From an uncultured Myxococcales bacterium (GTDB taxonomy: Bacteria > Myxococcota_A > UBA9042), in assembly GCA_903840165.1 (NCBI GenBank), contig CAIMEY010000002.1:62001-126000 (forward strand): DNA of 64,000 bases, in the 5' to 3' direction. Both the position numbers and the translations under genes were made by a program. Of the stretch, positions 26,708-36,585 are shown in pieces (within the stretch, counting starts at the first letter, position 1; each line of letters starts with the position of its first letter). Under the pieces are notes generated by a model. That model saw only the letters and a list, made by a program, of their open reading frames with translations. It did no database searches and had not been told where the DNA came from.

Positions 26708-28021
26708 ATGCGTGCTATCGTAACCGGTCCGGCCCATCACATTGGCGGGACTGTGCAAGTGCCGGGTGACAAGTCCGTGTCGCACCGGGCATTGATTCTG
26801 GCGGCGTTGGCCCAAGGCGAGTCGACGGTGCGCGGCCTAGCGCCAGGGGCGGATGTGCGAAGTACCGCGCATTGTCTGCGTCAACTCGGCGTACATATTC
26901 AGATTACTGGCGATGTGGCGGTGGTGCGGGGCGTGGGGCTGCAGGGTTTGCAGACGCCGACCGACGCGCTCGATTGTGGCAACTCCGGCTCCACACTGCG
27001 GATGCTGATGGGCGTACTGGCGGGGGCTGGGGTGACCGCGACGCTGGTAGGCGATGCCTCGCTGACTGCCCGGCCCATGGAACGCGTGGCGCGGCCTCTG
27101 CGGGCCATGGGGGCCACGGTGACTACGACGGACGGGCACGCACCGGTGACTGTGCAAGGGCGGGCGCGAACGCCGATTTGCTGGCAGAGCGAGCCGCCCA
27201 GCGCGCAGGTCAAGACGGCGCTGCTCCTAGCCGGGCTGTTCTTGCCGGGGCAAACCTGGGTGCAGGAAGCGTTTTTGACGCGCGACCATACCGAACGAAT
27301 GCTGCCGACCTTTGGCGTTGCCATGCTTCACGCGCCCGGCCGCGTGGGGGTGCAGGGACCGGCCAAGCTGCTGGCGACCGAAGTCCTTGTGCCGGGGGAT
27401 TTTTCGAGTGCGGCATTTCTCTTGGCATTAGGCGCAATTTGCCCGGGGCCGCCTCTGACGATACAGGGCGTTGGCCTCAATGAATCGCGGACGGGATTTC
27501 TCGATGCACTCGCGCAACTAGATGTTGTCGTTGATATAATTCCCGATCTCCGTTCCCAAGGCGAGCCCATGGGGGCCCTGCGCGTGACACGACCGGACCG
27601 GCTCACAGGCGCTGCATTTTCGGTGGATGTCATCGGCCGTGCTGTGGATGAAGTCCCCGTATTGAGTGCGCTTTGTGGCCAGGCCCTAGGGCAAAGCACC
27701 GTGCGCGGGGCGGCCGAGTTGCGCGTCAAAGAGTCGGACCGCCTAGCGCAGATGGCGCTGGGCCTTGAGGCCATGGGCGCGACGGTGGTGCAATGGCCGG
27801 ACGGGCTCGACATTGGCGTTGTTGGTCAGACCCTTGAACTGCATGGTGCTACAGTGGATTCGGCCCATGACCATCGAATCGCCATGGCCTTTGCCATCGC
27901 GGGTCTTGCCGCTCACGGACAGACGGTCATTGAAGATGCGCAATGGGCAGACATTAGCTTTCCCGGATTTTGGCGTCTTTTGAATACGTTGACCGATGGT
28001 GCGGTGCGCCTTGACGTCTGA
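26708..28021 (+). CDS. aroA: 3-phosphoshikimate 1-carboxyvinyltransferase (EPSP synthase)
   Basis: The product has 437 residues, the usual length. It transfers enolpyruvate from PEP to shikimate 3-phosphate, the penultimate step to chorismate. The signatures are visible: PGDKSVSHRALILAAL near the N-terminus, LDCGNSGSTLRMLMG, a RPMERVARPLRAMGA segment, PGDFSSAAFL, and ELRVKESDR near residue 340. A 13-bp hairpin lies 26-63 bases after the stop. The next gene on the strand encodes a chorismate-consuming enzyme. Cytoplasmic. Confidence 0.95.
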   Translation: MRAIVTGPAHHIGGTVQVPGDKSVSHRALILAALAQGESTVRGLAPGADVRSTAHCLRQLGVHIQITGDVAVVRGVGLQGLQTPTDALDCGNSGSTLRMLMGVLAGAGVTATLVGDASLTARPMERVARPLRAMGATVTTTDGHAPVTVQGRARTPICWQSEPPSAQVKTALLLAGLFLPGQTWVQEAFLTRDHTERMLPTFGVAMLHAPGRVGVQGPAKLLATEVLVPGDFSSAAFLLALGAICPGPPLTIQGVGLNESRTGFLDALAQLDVVVDIIPDLRSQGEPMGALRVTRPDRLTGAAFSVDVIGRAVDEVPVLSALCGQALGQSTVRGAAELRVKESDRLAQMALGLEAMGATVVQWPDGLDIGVVGQTLELHGATVDSAHDHRIAMAFAIAGLAAHGQTVIEDAQWADISFPGFWRLLNTLTDGAVRLDV

Positions 28022-28046
28022 CCGAGGCTCGGGCCGGGGAGTATTC

Positions 28047-28084
28047 CGCCCCAGTGCGGTGGGGAAATTTCCGCACCTGGGGCG
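28047..28084 (+). terminator. Hairpin downstream of aroA
   Basis: The arms 28047-28059 and 28071-28084 pair over 13 bp with one bulged G and an 11-base loop. It is not followed by a T-run, so it may be a Rho-dependent pause site, an mRNA 3' stabiliser or an attenuator ahead of the chorismatase gene. Confidence 0.4.
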
Positions 28085-28325
28085 AAATTGTCCGCGCCAC
28101 AGCCCTTGCGTCTGTTCAAAATCGGTTCATTTCTAAGCCATTGGCGAATGGTCAGCGACATGGCACGGACCTTGCTACTTGGTACCGTACTGATGGCGAT
28201 GGCGACGCCGATTCAGCAAAGCCGAATAGCTTGCATTTTCTGCAAGTTGTCGGTGACCAGTCCAAAAAATCTGCGTTTCAGCATAGGAGGTGCTGACGCG
28301 CGCTGTGATCTGGACTTGGTGAGTC

Positions 28326-29462
28326 ATGTCGCATACCTCCGCTACAACGCCCTTCAGTATTCTGCCCCCGTCACTGCTAGCGGGCGTGTCCGGCGTGACC
28401 ATCGCGCGAGTGCCCAAGTCCGTCGGCGAAGAGTGGGTGTGGACCGTGCAGTTCGCGCCTGACCGCGATCCGCTGCAAGAGTGTCGGCAAATCGCGGCCT
28501 TTCTTCGCGAGCAGCATGTTGAAGTCCTGGCCCAAGAGATCTTTGGTTTGCCGGCGTCAGCGCAAGAATCCGTGCAATCCGCCTTTGGTCCAATCACTTG
28601 GCCCCTGCAATGGGTCCATGCGATTGCTGAACCCGCGCCGCTTGCGGGCATGTTGCTGTGGACTATTGCCGGCGTTTCCATTGAACATATTGAATATAAA
28701 GGTAAAGTTGTTGGAAGTCTCTTTGTCGATGGCGATATCCGTTGCCTGCGTGTTGCTGGCCTGCAGCCCGACACGGCTACGGGGACTCGCGGACAGCAGA
28801 CCCGTGAAGTGCTTGAAGCGATGGAGAAAGTGCTCGAGAAGTGTGGTATGACCTTTGCCCACGTGATTAGGACGTGGTTCTACAACGAAGACATTCTTGC
28901 CTGGTACGACGAGTTCAATGCCGTTCGCAATCAGTTCTTTAGAGAGCGCGGCGTGTTTGACGGCCTGGTGCCGGCGAGCACCGGAATTGGCGGCCCCAAC
29001 CCGCGTGGTCTGGCGCTGACGACGGGACTGTGGGCGTATCAGCCGCTCCATGGGCACATCGAGGCCGCTGCCTTGCCTTCGCCTCTGCAATGTCCGGCCC
29101 TGGAGTATGGGAGTTCGTTTAGTCGTGGTGCAGAGTTGGCGTCGCCGACGCTGAGGCGGATCCTGGTTTCGGGGACGGCGAGCATTGAGCCAGGCGGGCT
29201 CAGCGTGCATGTCGACGACGTGGATGCGCAGATTGAACTCACGATGGATGTTGTGCTCGCGATCCTCGCGCAGCGCAAGGCGAAATGGGCTGACGTGACA
29301 CGCGGCGTCGCTTACTTGCGTCACGCCAGCGACCTGCCGGCTTGGCGCCGGTGGCAGGACCGCAACTCCGCAAATTCGATGCCGATTGTCGTTTCGCACA
29401 ACGTCGTCTGTCGCGACGACTTGCTGTTTGAAATCGAGCTAGACGCGCTGGTTCTGCCGTAA
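28326..29462 (+). CDS. Chorismatase of the FkbO/Hyg5/XanB2 family
   Basis: The product has 378 residues, and it is the first ORF after aroA. The family features are visible: HVIRTWFYNEDILAWYDEFN, PASTGIGGPNPRG, LVSGTASI and the C-terminal CRDDLLFEIELDAL. These enzymes hydrolyse or rearrange chorismate; FkbO gives a dihydroxycyclohexadiene acid and Hyg5/XanB2 types give 3-hydroxybenzoate (XanB2 also gives 4-hydroxybenzoate). The catalytic Glu is residue 369. Cys at residue 362 sits seven positions earlier, as I recall for Hyg5-type enzymes, which favours 3-hydroxybenzoate formation; this is not certain. 3-Hydroxybenzoate starts xanthomonadin-type aryl polyenes and related products, but no such genes lie in the window. 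Confidence 0.8.
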   Translation: MSHTSATTPFSILPPSLLAGVSGVTIARVPKSVGEEWVWTVQFAPDRDPLQECRQIAAFLREQHVEVLAQEIFGLPASAQESVQSAFGPITWPLQWVHAIAEPAPLAGMLLWTIAGVSIEHIEYKGKVVGSLFVDGDIRCLRVAGLQPDTATGTRGQQTREVLEAMEKVLEKCGMTFAHVIRTWFYNEDILAWYDEFNAVRNQFFRERGVFDGLVPASTGIGGPNPRGLALTTGLWAYQPLHGHIEAAALPSPLQCPALEYGSSFSRGAELASPTLRRILVSGTASIEPGGLSVHVDDVDAQIELTMDVVLAILAQRKAKWADVTRGVAYLRHASDLPAWRRWQDRNSANSMPIVVSHNVVCRDDLLFEIELDALVLP

Positions 29463-29734
29463 AACGCTTTAAAAGCAAGCGGATGGTCCGGTTGCTGTTG
29501 AGGATCCGTGCCGAAAGTGGGGTGAAGCAGAACTGGAGACAACATTGCAGTGGCCTATCCGTCCCTCCGACCTCGGGTCCACGAGGGCTGGTCACCGCCT
29601 GTGGATTGCTATTCGTCTGCAACGATCGGTTCAAAGCCTCATCGTTTCAGGCGAATAGGAAGCACCAGAGGCCATCTAGTTTCATCGAGGCGCTGCCTTG
29701 ATTGGTCTTCTATTGGCAAAAATTCGGAGACCTC

Positions 29735-32700
29735 GTGTCTCTACTTCGGGCGCCACTGTGGGGCCCTCCCGACGAGCGTGCGATGCGATTCTCGCGCAAC
29801 TTGCTTCCTTGGTTGACATTTCTTGTCGTCGCAACGGCGCTGGGTCTGTCGGCCTATGCCCACGTCTCGAGCCAAGAGTTCGCCGCGAGCCGTTCCTATC
29901 GGGCCTTTGCGCAGGACGTAGCGCCTATTCTTTCGGCTAGTTGCTCGGCGCGGGATGACAAGGGCAACTACGTTTGTCACGGACGACCCGCAGGGCGGAT
30001 GGGCGAGGAGCTTGAAGAAGTCGGCGGAACGTCAGCTAAATTGCCGCACATGGTGCCACCCACGGCCTCAGGTTGTGACCTGTGCCACGCCGGGACCGGC
30101 CAGATGCGCTTTACGTTTCCAGTGGCGGCTTCGGGCAAGATTGAGACAGATCGTCAACGATTACTGGCTTTTGACAAGGCGCGCACCGTCGCTGCCAAGC
30201 TCCTGAGGATGCCTCTGGGCGCTCAAGCCGGCGGCATGGGGCTCTACCATCCCGGCGGGGAAATCTTTGAAACCTCAGCAGATCCGGACTACCAGAAGCT
30301 CGTGTCCTGGGTGGCCCTGGACAAGGCTCAGTCGGGTAAGGTCGCGCCGGTGCCGAGCAAGGCCGAACAGTTCTTCGGCAAAGAGGTCTTGCCGATTCTG
30401 GCCCGCCGAACTTGCCTGTCGCCAGCGTGCCATACGTTCAATCACTCGAGTTTCATTCCAGATCCTGGCACGCCCGGGCAGGACATGGGCGCTTCCCTGG
30501 CGTCGCGGTTTAATGCCGAACAGATCAGTTACAACCGAGCGACGGCCAAAGGACTCATCCAATCGCTGGTGTATCTTACGGGCGATGTCGAGCAGAGCCG
30601 ATTTCTCAAGAAGATCATTCCGATTGAGGCAGGTGGTATCCTGCATCGCGGTGGCAATGACCAGTTCTTGCGCGGTCCGGAGGATCCGGACTACCAGACC
30701 ATCAAGCAGTGGCTGACCCTGGAACGCGATGAAGCTGCTGCGAAATTGCGCATCGACAGCAAGCCCGTGCTGGCGAGTAACCTTGGCCGTTTGCAAGGGA
30801 TCGTCTTTGTGCGAACGCCGGCCGAGAATACGCGAAAATACCTAGATGTAGGTGCCTATTTGCCCGGCGGCGACCTGTTCCTGCTCAAACTCAAGCCGGG
30901 CGAGACCCCAGAGACCGCGAGTAGTCAACCTGTTAATCTGACAGCACAATTTCACATTGGTACTTTGGCCGATATCCGCGAGCCGGACGTGCGCTATGAC
31001 GCTCGGGCGATTGTCTTTGCGATGCGCAAGGGGGAACAAGATCAGCTGAATCTCTATGAAATTCTCTTGGATGACAAGCTCGATGTGCGTCCGGAGACCT
31101 TTCGTCGGTTGACCTATGGGCCCGCCACGGTCAACGGCATGGCCGTGCACTACACAGACCCGACCTATGTTGCTGATCCTACAGATGATGGTGCCGGTGA
31201 AGGTGGCGTAAACCTAGAACGTGTGGACTTGGTCTTCGCCGCAAACCTGTCCGGGCGGGTAGTGCCCAGCACAGAGCGCGAAATCATTGGCCAAGCCGAT
31301 GACGGGGACGCCAGTCACTTGGTCGACTTCGATCGCTCCGAGCCCGACAATTCGTTTGTCGGCCAGCGGATTTACGTCGTCTCCGGTACCAATGAAGGTC
31401 AATGGCGGACCATTACGGGATTTGTCAATCATCTGGCGATTCATAAAGCGGATTCGCCGCAAGCGCCTGCACCAGACTTTGGCGACAAGCAGGCTTCGGT
31501 GTTGACGGTGGATACGCCGTTCGAGAAAGCTGTTGATCATACGACAGTTTACGCGATTGAAAAGGCGGCGGCGAGTCTGCCTGGACTCTTGCCCGGCTAT
31601 TCGGTCTACGGCATGAAGGTGGCGCCGCGCGGGCAGGAACAGACGTATTACGACCAAACCCTGACGCGAATGACGTATAACCTCGGGCAAGAACTGGACT
31701 TAAGCGTTCGTTCGACCGGCGAGGTGTTCTTTGGCTCGCAGCGGTCGGCGGTCGACAAGTACGGCAGGCCGGTATTTCACATGGCAAGTTGCCGCCGCCA
31801 CTTCGATACGCGGTTTAGCTTTCCGACCCATCAGGGCAATCGGTCGCATGTGCCGATTTACGCAGATAACGTCGAACTGCCTACGGGGATTGACATTCAC
31901 ATCGGCATGGACGCCGACAACCTGTGGGAAGGTGGCAACCTCATCGTTAGCGACCATCAGTTCGGTCCGGACATGGAGGCCAAGAACCCAAATCTCTTTA
32001 CTTCCGGGGTCTTTGATGAGCAGGGCGTGCCCAGGACGGTCGCGACCGACATTTCCAACACGCGCTTTCAGTTTCAGGAAAAGGCCCCAGCGCATCCACG
32101 CTTTGTCTTTAAGACCATTGCACTTTTTCCGACGCGCGGCGGCGACGCCATCACTTGGACGGGCGTGTCTCCGGGTGGGCTGTACCGCGACCCGATGCCT
32201 TTGCCGGACGGGCGTTTGCTGGTGTCTTTCGCGCCGGGCCCGATCAACCAATTCGACGCAAAAGCTAAGCCCGACTTTGACTTGTACGTGATGCGCGGGG
32301 CGCCGACGTTGCACCCGGTCGGCGGCAAGGGCGTGCCCAACATCGACAAGGTTCGCGTCGCGGCGGCCAGTGCGCCGGGCTATGCGGACGTTCAGGCCAT
32401 GGGCGTGTACGTGCGGATGAAGCCCAAAGTCAATGCGGGCAAGCGTCCGAAATCAGAGCATATTATTCGCTACCCTGGGACGCCGCCGGACACCCGCCCA
32501 GCGACGTTTGTCGAAAAGAATTACCTGCTGATTGACGCAATCATGCGCGATCCCTCGCCCACGGGTAAGCGGGTGGCCTATGCCCAAGACCCTGTGACGG
32601 GTGAAACCCTTGGAAGTATGGACCAAATCGCGGCGGTGCGCTTTGTTGAGGCGCTGCCCTTGATGCCGGACGTGGCGGGCCCCTTGGACCTGCAGGCAAT

Positions 32701-33529
32701 TGCCAATCATGACCCGCAAAGTACCTTGATATCCAATGGTATTTCGCCGATGAAACGCGTCGTCGGCGAGGCGCCGGTGTACAAGGACGGTTCGGTCTAC
32801 TGCAAGGTGCCATCGTATACACCGATGTTAATTCAGAGTGTTAACGCTGATGGCATGGCCCTGCGGCAGGAGGCGCGCTACTACTTCTTTGCGCCCAATG
32901 AGCCCTTTGGCGTGTCGCCTGGGGCCAGCGAGACCTTCCGCACTTGCGGCGCGTGCATGGGTTCGGTCACTGGCAAGCCCGAGGATCTCTTTGGCCCGAT
33001 GCTGCCTTACGCGGGCACGGTCGCGGGGGGCGTCGAAGCCATTGCCCGCAACAAAGCCGGACCACCGCCGCTAGGGCTTGCCGTTGAACAACGCAAGACC
33101 GTCGATTTTATCAAGGATATTCAACCTATACTCGAACAGCATTGCACCACTTGCCACGCCGGAGCGACGGCCGCTGCGCACTTGGACCTCAGCGGCACGC
33201 CGACCCGCTACTACAACGTCGCCTACGAAAGCCTCATGCAGTTGCAAGACCCGCAGAGCGGTTGGTACGGACGCAAGAAATTCATCAGTGAACGCGACGC
33301 TTTGGCCATCGAAAGCTACTTGACGGCCAAGCTGTGGGGCAAGCAGCTCAAGGCCAAGCTGCCGTTGCAGGGCGATGCGCCACATCCCAGTCCCGCGTTA
33401 TTTCAAGCATTTGGCAAGACACCGGCCCCGTTGAGCGACGCTGAACGACGCACCTTGGCGCTGTGGATTGACCTCGGCGCGGCGTTTCGCGGCTCCCCGC
33501 CCGTGGCAGCTGCTGGAGGCGGACGATGA
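29735..33529 (+). CDS. Large secreted cytochrome-like protein with HZS-alpha-like middle region
   Basis: About 1264 residues are predicted. The GTG at 29735 follows GGAG closely; an ATG at 29783 would give a more compact signal peptide, so either is possible. A signal or anchor segment (LLPWLTFLVVATALGLSAYA) is followed by cytochrome-type motifs: a C-x10-CH (Cys70 and Cys81), CDLCH at 114, CLSPACH at 227 (C-x4-CH), and CTTCH at about 1137. A further CGACM occurs near 1071. The middle, about 250-950, is beta-rich with IREPDVRYDARAIVF and LPDGRLLVSFAPG segments, resembling the middle domain seen in hydrazine synthase alpha-type proteins. It is probably periplasmic or surface-exposed. Its stop overlaps the start of the next gene. 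The reaction is unknown; electron transfer or an oxidase-like role is an inference. Confidence 0.75.
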   Translation: MSLLRAPLWGPPDERAMRFSRNLLPWLTFLVVATALGLSAYAHVSSQEFAASRSYRAFAQDVAPILSASCSARDDKGNYVCHGRPAGRMGEELEEVGGTSAKLPHMVPPTASGCDLCHAGTGQMRFTFPVAASGKIETDRQRLLAFDKARTVAAKLLRMPLGAQAGGMGLYHPGGEIFETSADPDYQKLVSWVALDKAQSGKVAPVPSKAEQFFGKEVLPILARRTCLSPACHTFNHSSFIPDPGTPGQDMGASLASRFNAEQISYNRATAKGLIQSLVYLTGDVEQSRFLKKIIPIEAGGILHRGGNDQFLRGPEDPDYQTIKQWLTLERDEAAAKLRIDSKPVLASNLGRLQGIVFVRTPAENTRKYLDVGAYLPGGDLFLLKLKPGETPETASSQPVNLTAQFHIGTLADIREPDVRYDARAIVFAMRKGEQDQLNLYEILLDDKLDVRPETFRRLTYGPATVNGMAVHYTDPTYVADPTDDGAGEGGVNLERVDLVFAANLSGRVVPSTEREIIGQADDGDASHLVDFDRSEPDNSFVGQRIYVVSGTNEGQWRTITGFVNHLAIHKADSPQAPAPDFGDKQASVLTVDTPFEKAVDHTTVYAIEKAAASLPGLLPGYSVYGMKVAPRGQEQTYYDQTLTRMTYNLGQELDLSVRSTGEVFFGSQRSAVDKYGRPVFHMASCRRHFDTRFSFPTHQGNRSHVPIYADNVELPTGIDIHIGMDADNLWEGGNLIVSDHQFGPDMEAKNPNLFTSGVFDEQGVPRTVATDISNTRFQFQEKAPAHPRFVFKTIALFPTRGGDAITWTGVSPGGLYRDPMPLPDGRLLVSFAPGPINQFDAKAKPDFDLYVMRGAPTLHPVGGKGVPNIDKVRVAAASAPGYADVQAMGVYVRMKPKVNAGKRPKSEHIIRYPGTPPDTRPATFVEKNYLLIDAIMRDPSPTGKRVAYAQDPVTGETLGSMDQIAAVRFVEALPLMPDVAGPLDLQAIANHDPQSTLISNGISPMKRVVGEAPVYKDGSVYCKVPSYTPMLIQSVNADGMALRQEARYYFFAPNEPFGVSPGASETFRTCGACMGSVTGKPEDLFGPMLPYAGTVAGGVEAIARNKAGPPPLGLAVEQRKTVDFIKDIQPILEQHCTTCHAGATAAAHLDLSGTPTRYYNVAYESLMQLQDPQSGWYGRKKFISERDALAIESYLTAKLWGKQLKAKLPLQGDAPHPSPALFQAFGKTPAPLSDAERRTLALWIDLGAAFRGSPPVAAAGGGR

Positions 33530-36500
33530 GCAATTTCATCAAACTGAACATGGTCTTAGCCTGTCTCATGATAGGCAGTGGCACGGGTGCCTGTGGGGGT
33601 GCCAAACCGGAGACCGTGGCCAAGTCAAGTGTCGGCTGGGCGGGAAATCCTTCCAAGTACGGGATCTTGACCAGTTCGCGTTGGGCCTTCGGCGCGCCGT
33701 ACCAGAGGCAGGACCTGACGCCGACGACCAATCCCAATCCCGACCCGGAGCCGCAACCGCACCGCGACCATCCCCTGGGCCTGGCGATGGCTCAGGACGG
33801 CAGCAAAGTCTATGTCAGTCTCAACGGCAGCGAGAATCATCCAGGCCACGAAGTGGCGGTCTTTGATGTTGCATCTCGCAAGGTTGTGCGGAAGATCGGC
33901 GTCGGTAGCTATCCAGGCGACCTGGTGCTCCATCCAAATGGTAAGTTTCTCATTGTTCTGAACGGATTTTCCAATTACGCATCGATCATCGACACCAAGA
34001 CCGATGCGGTTGTTGGCGAAATTCCCTTGGATTTCTACTGCGCCGACCTGGTCTTCAATGCCGCAGGTACGCAGGCCTTTGTCAGCAATCGCTACCTGAA
34101 TCAAATTCTGGTCTTAGATGTCGATCCAGCCGGCCCGGCAGCCAAGGTGAGGCCGCTGGGTGGCTTTGCAGAAGCGCCTTTCCTGGAAGCGGGCAAGTCT
34201 TCGGCGAATTTGCACCATATTCTGCGGACTTCTTGCGGCGCTGCCAACTGTCACCAGCGTGACCGCGGTGGCTTCTATGCGGGCGAAAATGCCCTGAAGA
34301 CCTACTTTTCAGCCATGGAACACGCGCGGGCCGGCAAACCCGATGAAAGTACGCTGCTAACGGCTGTGATTGCCACGGCGGAAGGCGGCTATGCAGACAA
34401 CCGTGCGGGCAGCAATTTTCACGCGGGCGGCAAGGTGGTGTGGAAACGGTCCGACCCTGCCTACCAAGCCGTGGCGCAATGGATCGCTCAAGCGCGGCCT
34501 GGGCCGGGCATTCCCGTGGAGAATTTCGAGTCAAAACCAGGACATATGGCGCTGAGCACCGATGGCAAGCGCCTGTACGTCGGCAATCAGGGGGCTCAGT
34601 CCATTTCCGTGGTCGACACGGAGAAACTGCAGGAACTGACAGCGATTTACACCCAAAACATCATCACGGACCTCGTCATCCATAAGGCGAGCAATGGCCG
34701 GGAGTTGCTGCTTGCCACGTCGCTGGGCCTTGGTTTTGGCGCGCCCAAGGAAAGGGATCCTTACGGCGGCGAGTCCATGGATCCCACCAATACTGCAGCG
34801 CAATTTAGTGTTGAACGCGACCCGGCGACCACGGAACCGCTGCCCCATGACCAGCAGCGGATCTTGGGCACCTTTGATGGCGTCGATGGCACCGCGGCCT
34901 TCAAGATGGGCGATATTCAGAATGATTTCATGGCGATTGATACCGCTCGTTTGCAAATTCCCCCCGTGCCGGCCACCGGGCCTTTGGACTACGCGCTGCA
35001 GGTGAATCGCTATCAGGCCCACGACGCCTGGGTGCGCTACACGTCGGATTCGGCCGAGACCTTAGCTATGGATATTAAGGGCGATATTGCCCCAGAACTT
35101 CAGCGAGTGATCGGTGCCTTCCCGGAGGCGATTGCATTGCAAGGAGACCAGGCTTTTGTTGCCATGTTAGGTAGTTATCAGCTCGTGCAATGGCAGATTC
35201 ACGCCGATGCGACCGAGCCGTCGGACCTAATGGAGCCGGTGGCCGTCTTTGATACGGGCATCATGCCGCGGCGCGTCGTGGTCGGAACAGCGGCGACACC
35301 GGCACAAGGTCTTGTCTTTGTGTCGAATTACTTGGGCGAGACCTTGACCATTGTCGACACAGCCAAAGCAACCTCGACTCAATACCCAGTGGGCGATTTG
35401 ACCCGCCCATATCCAGATACCAACGCAGAACGCGGCGATATGTTTGTCAATACGACGATCTTTTCCGCGGACCAAGACACCGCGTGCATGTCCTGCCACA
35501 TCTACGGCACCAGCGACGGCCGCGGCTGGGGTGCGGGGCAAGCCATCGCCCAATCGCAGCGCGGCGATTTTGTCAGCGGCGGCATGTTGGCGATTCCCCA
35601 ACTGCGTAATCTGTTTGCGATTCAGCCCTTTTACTTTGAAGGGACCCATACGGCCTTTGAAGCGCAGCTCGACGACGCGCGCGAACATATTGCCCTGCAC
35701 GCATTTCTCAAGCCGAATCCTCAGGGTGATTTCACGGCGATTTTTGACCCTCGCCCTGTGGCGGCCCGTCCGCCGGAACATGAGGAAGTGCAGGATAAGA
35801 TGGCGATAGATGCCTACGGCGACCTGTACAAGGACCTTGAGGAAAGGCGCGACGAAGAGTTTCGCCTGCTCTCGATGAAGTACTTCGGAAAAGCTTTCGA
35901 TTTTAGGGATGTACAGCGCTTCATCGGCGAGTATCAGGTCGTCGACTCGCGACTGATGCCCAACCCCTTTGACCAGAAGTCGGCCCAGGTGCAGCGCGGC
36001 AAGGTGCTGTTCAACGACCTCGGCGTCGCCTGCGTGACGTGCCATAAACCACCTAATTTTACTGATAAAGATGAGGCATTGACCCACAACCGCAACCGCG
36101 CGCTGCCGGCCCTGACGACGTTCACCGAGCGCGAAAAGACGTTTACGCTGATTAGCCCGGCGTGGATGGATAAAGTCAATGGATTTATTCGGGATCTTGA
36201 GCCATGGGAGGAGGGCCGCTACGAACTCAAGCAGGGCTTCCTGACTACCTTCCAGCTGCGCGGCCTGTTCGATCGACCGCCGGCTTTCCTGCATCACGGC
36301 AAGGCCTTATCCCTGCGCGAGACTTTTGCAGCGCCCAATCACTACGCCCTGCGGCCCTTCAAGTTCACTCCCTTGCGGGGCGGCGAGCAAGTGCGGCCAG
36401 ACGGCAAGGAGCGCGGCTTCAATGAGCTGAGTTTCCTCAAGGAAAAGACGTACATGGTGGATACCCATGGCGCGACCAGTCATCTCAATGGGCGTCAAGT

Positions 36501-36537
36501 GCAAGATTTGGAAGACTTTCTCCGTTCATTGGAATGA
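33526..36537 (+). CDS. YVTN-type beta-propeller / MauG-like cytochrome protein
   Basis: The product has 1003 residues; the ATG overlaps the previous TGA (ATGA). A signal segment ends at TGACGG, possibly a lipobox although it is not canonical. The N-terminal and central parts contain beta-propeller blades (VYVSLNGS, EVAVFDVASRKVV, RLYVGNQGAQSISVVDTEKL). Heme-type motifs are CGAANCH at 237 (C-x4-CH), CMSCH at 654 and CVTCH at 836. The C-terminal third resembles di-heme peroxidase/MauG proteins. Related two-heme proteins oxidise protein or small-molecule substrates. Translational coupling with the HZS-alpha-like gene suggests a stable complex. It is probably periplasmic or outer-membrane. Confidence 0.8.
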   Translation: MSNFIKLNMVLACLMIGSGTGACGGAKPETVAKSSVGWAGNPSKYGILTSSRWAFGAPYQRQDLTPTTNPNPDPEPQPHRDHPLGLAMAQDGSKVYVSLNGSENHPGHEVAVFDVASRKVVRKIGVGSYPGDLVLHPNGKFLIVLNGFSNYASIIDTKTDAVVGEIPLDFYCADLVFNAAGTQAFVSNRYLNQILVLDVDPAGPAAKVRPLGGFAEAPFLEAGKSSANLHHILRTSCGAANCHQRDRGGFYAGENALKTYFSAMEHARAGKPDESTLLTAVIATAEGGYADNRAGSNFHAGGKVVWKRSDPAYQAVAQWIAQARPGPGIPVENFESKPGHMALSTDGKRLYVGNQGAQSISVVDTEKLQELTAIYTQNIITDLVIHKASNGRELLLATSLGLGFGAPKERDPYGGESMDPTNTAAQFSVERDPATTEPLPHDQQRILGTFDGVDGTAAFKMGDIQNDFMAIDTARLQIPPVPATGPLDYALQVNRYQAHDAWVRYTSDSAETLAMDIKGDIAPELQRVIGAFPEAIALQGDQAFVAMLGSYQLVQWQIHADATEPSDLMEPVAVFDTGIMPRRVVVGTAATPAQGLVFVSNYLGETLTIVDTAKATSTQYPVGDLTRPYPDTNAERGDMFVNTTIFSADQDTACMSCHIYGTSDGRGWGAGQAIAQSQRGDFVSGGMLAIPQLRNLFAIQPFYFEGTHTAFEAQLDDAREHIALHAFLKPNPQGDFTAIFDPRPVAARPPEHEEVQDKMAIDAYGDLYKDLEERRDEEFRLLSMKYFGKAFDFRDVQRFIGEYQVVDSRLMPNPFDQKSAQVQRGKVLFNDLGVACVTCHKPPNFTDKDEALTHNRNRALPALTTFTEREKTFTLISPAWMDKVNGFIRDLEPWEEGRYELKQGFLTTFQLRGLFDRPPAFLHHGKALSLRETFAAPNHYALRPFKFTPLRGGEQVRPDGKERGFNELSFLKEKTYMVDTHGATSHLNGRQVQDLEDFLRSLE

Positions 36538-36585
36538 TGACGGCTAGACTTCGGCACTGCAGCGGCTTCAGTGTGAGGTAAGAGT

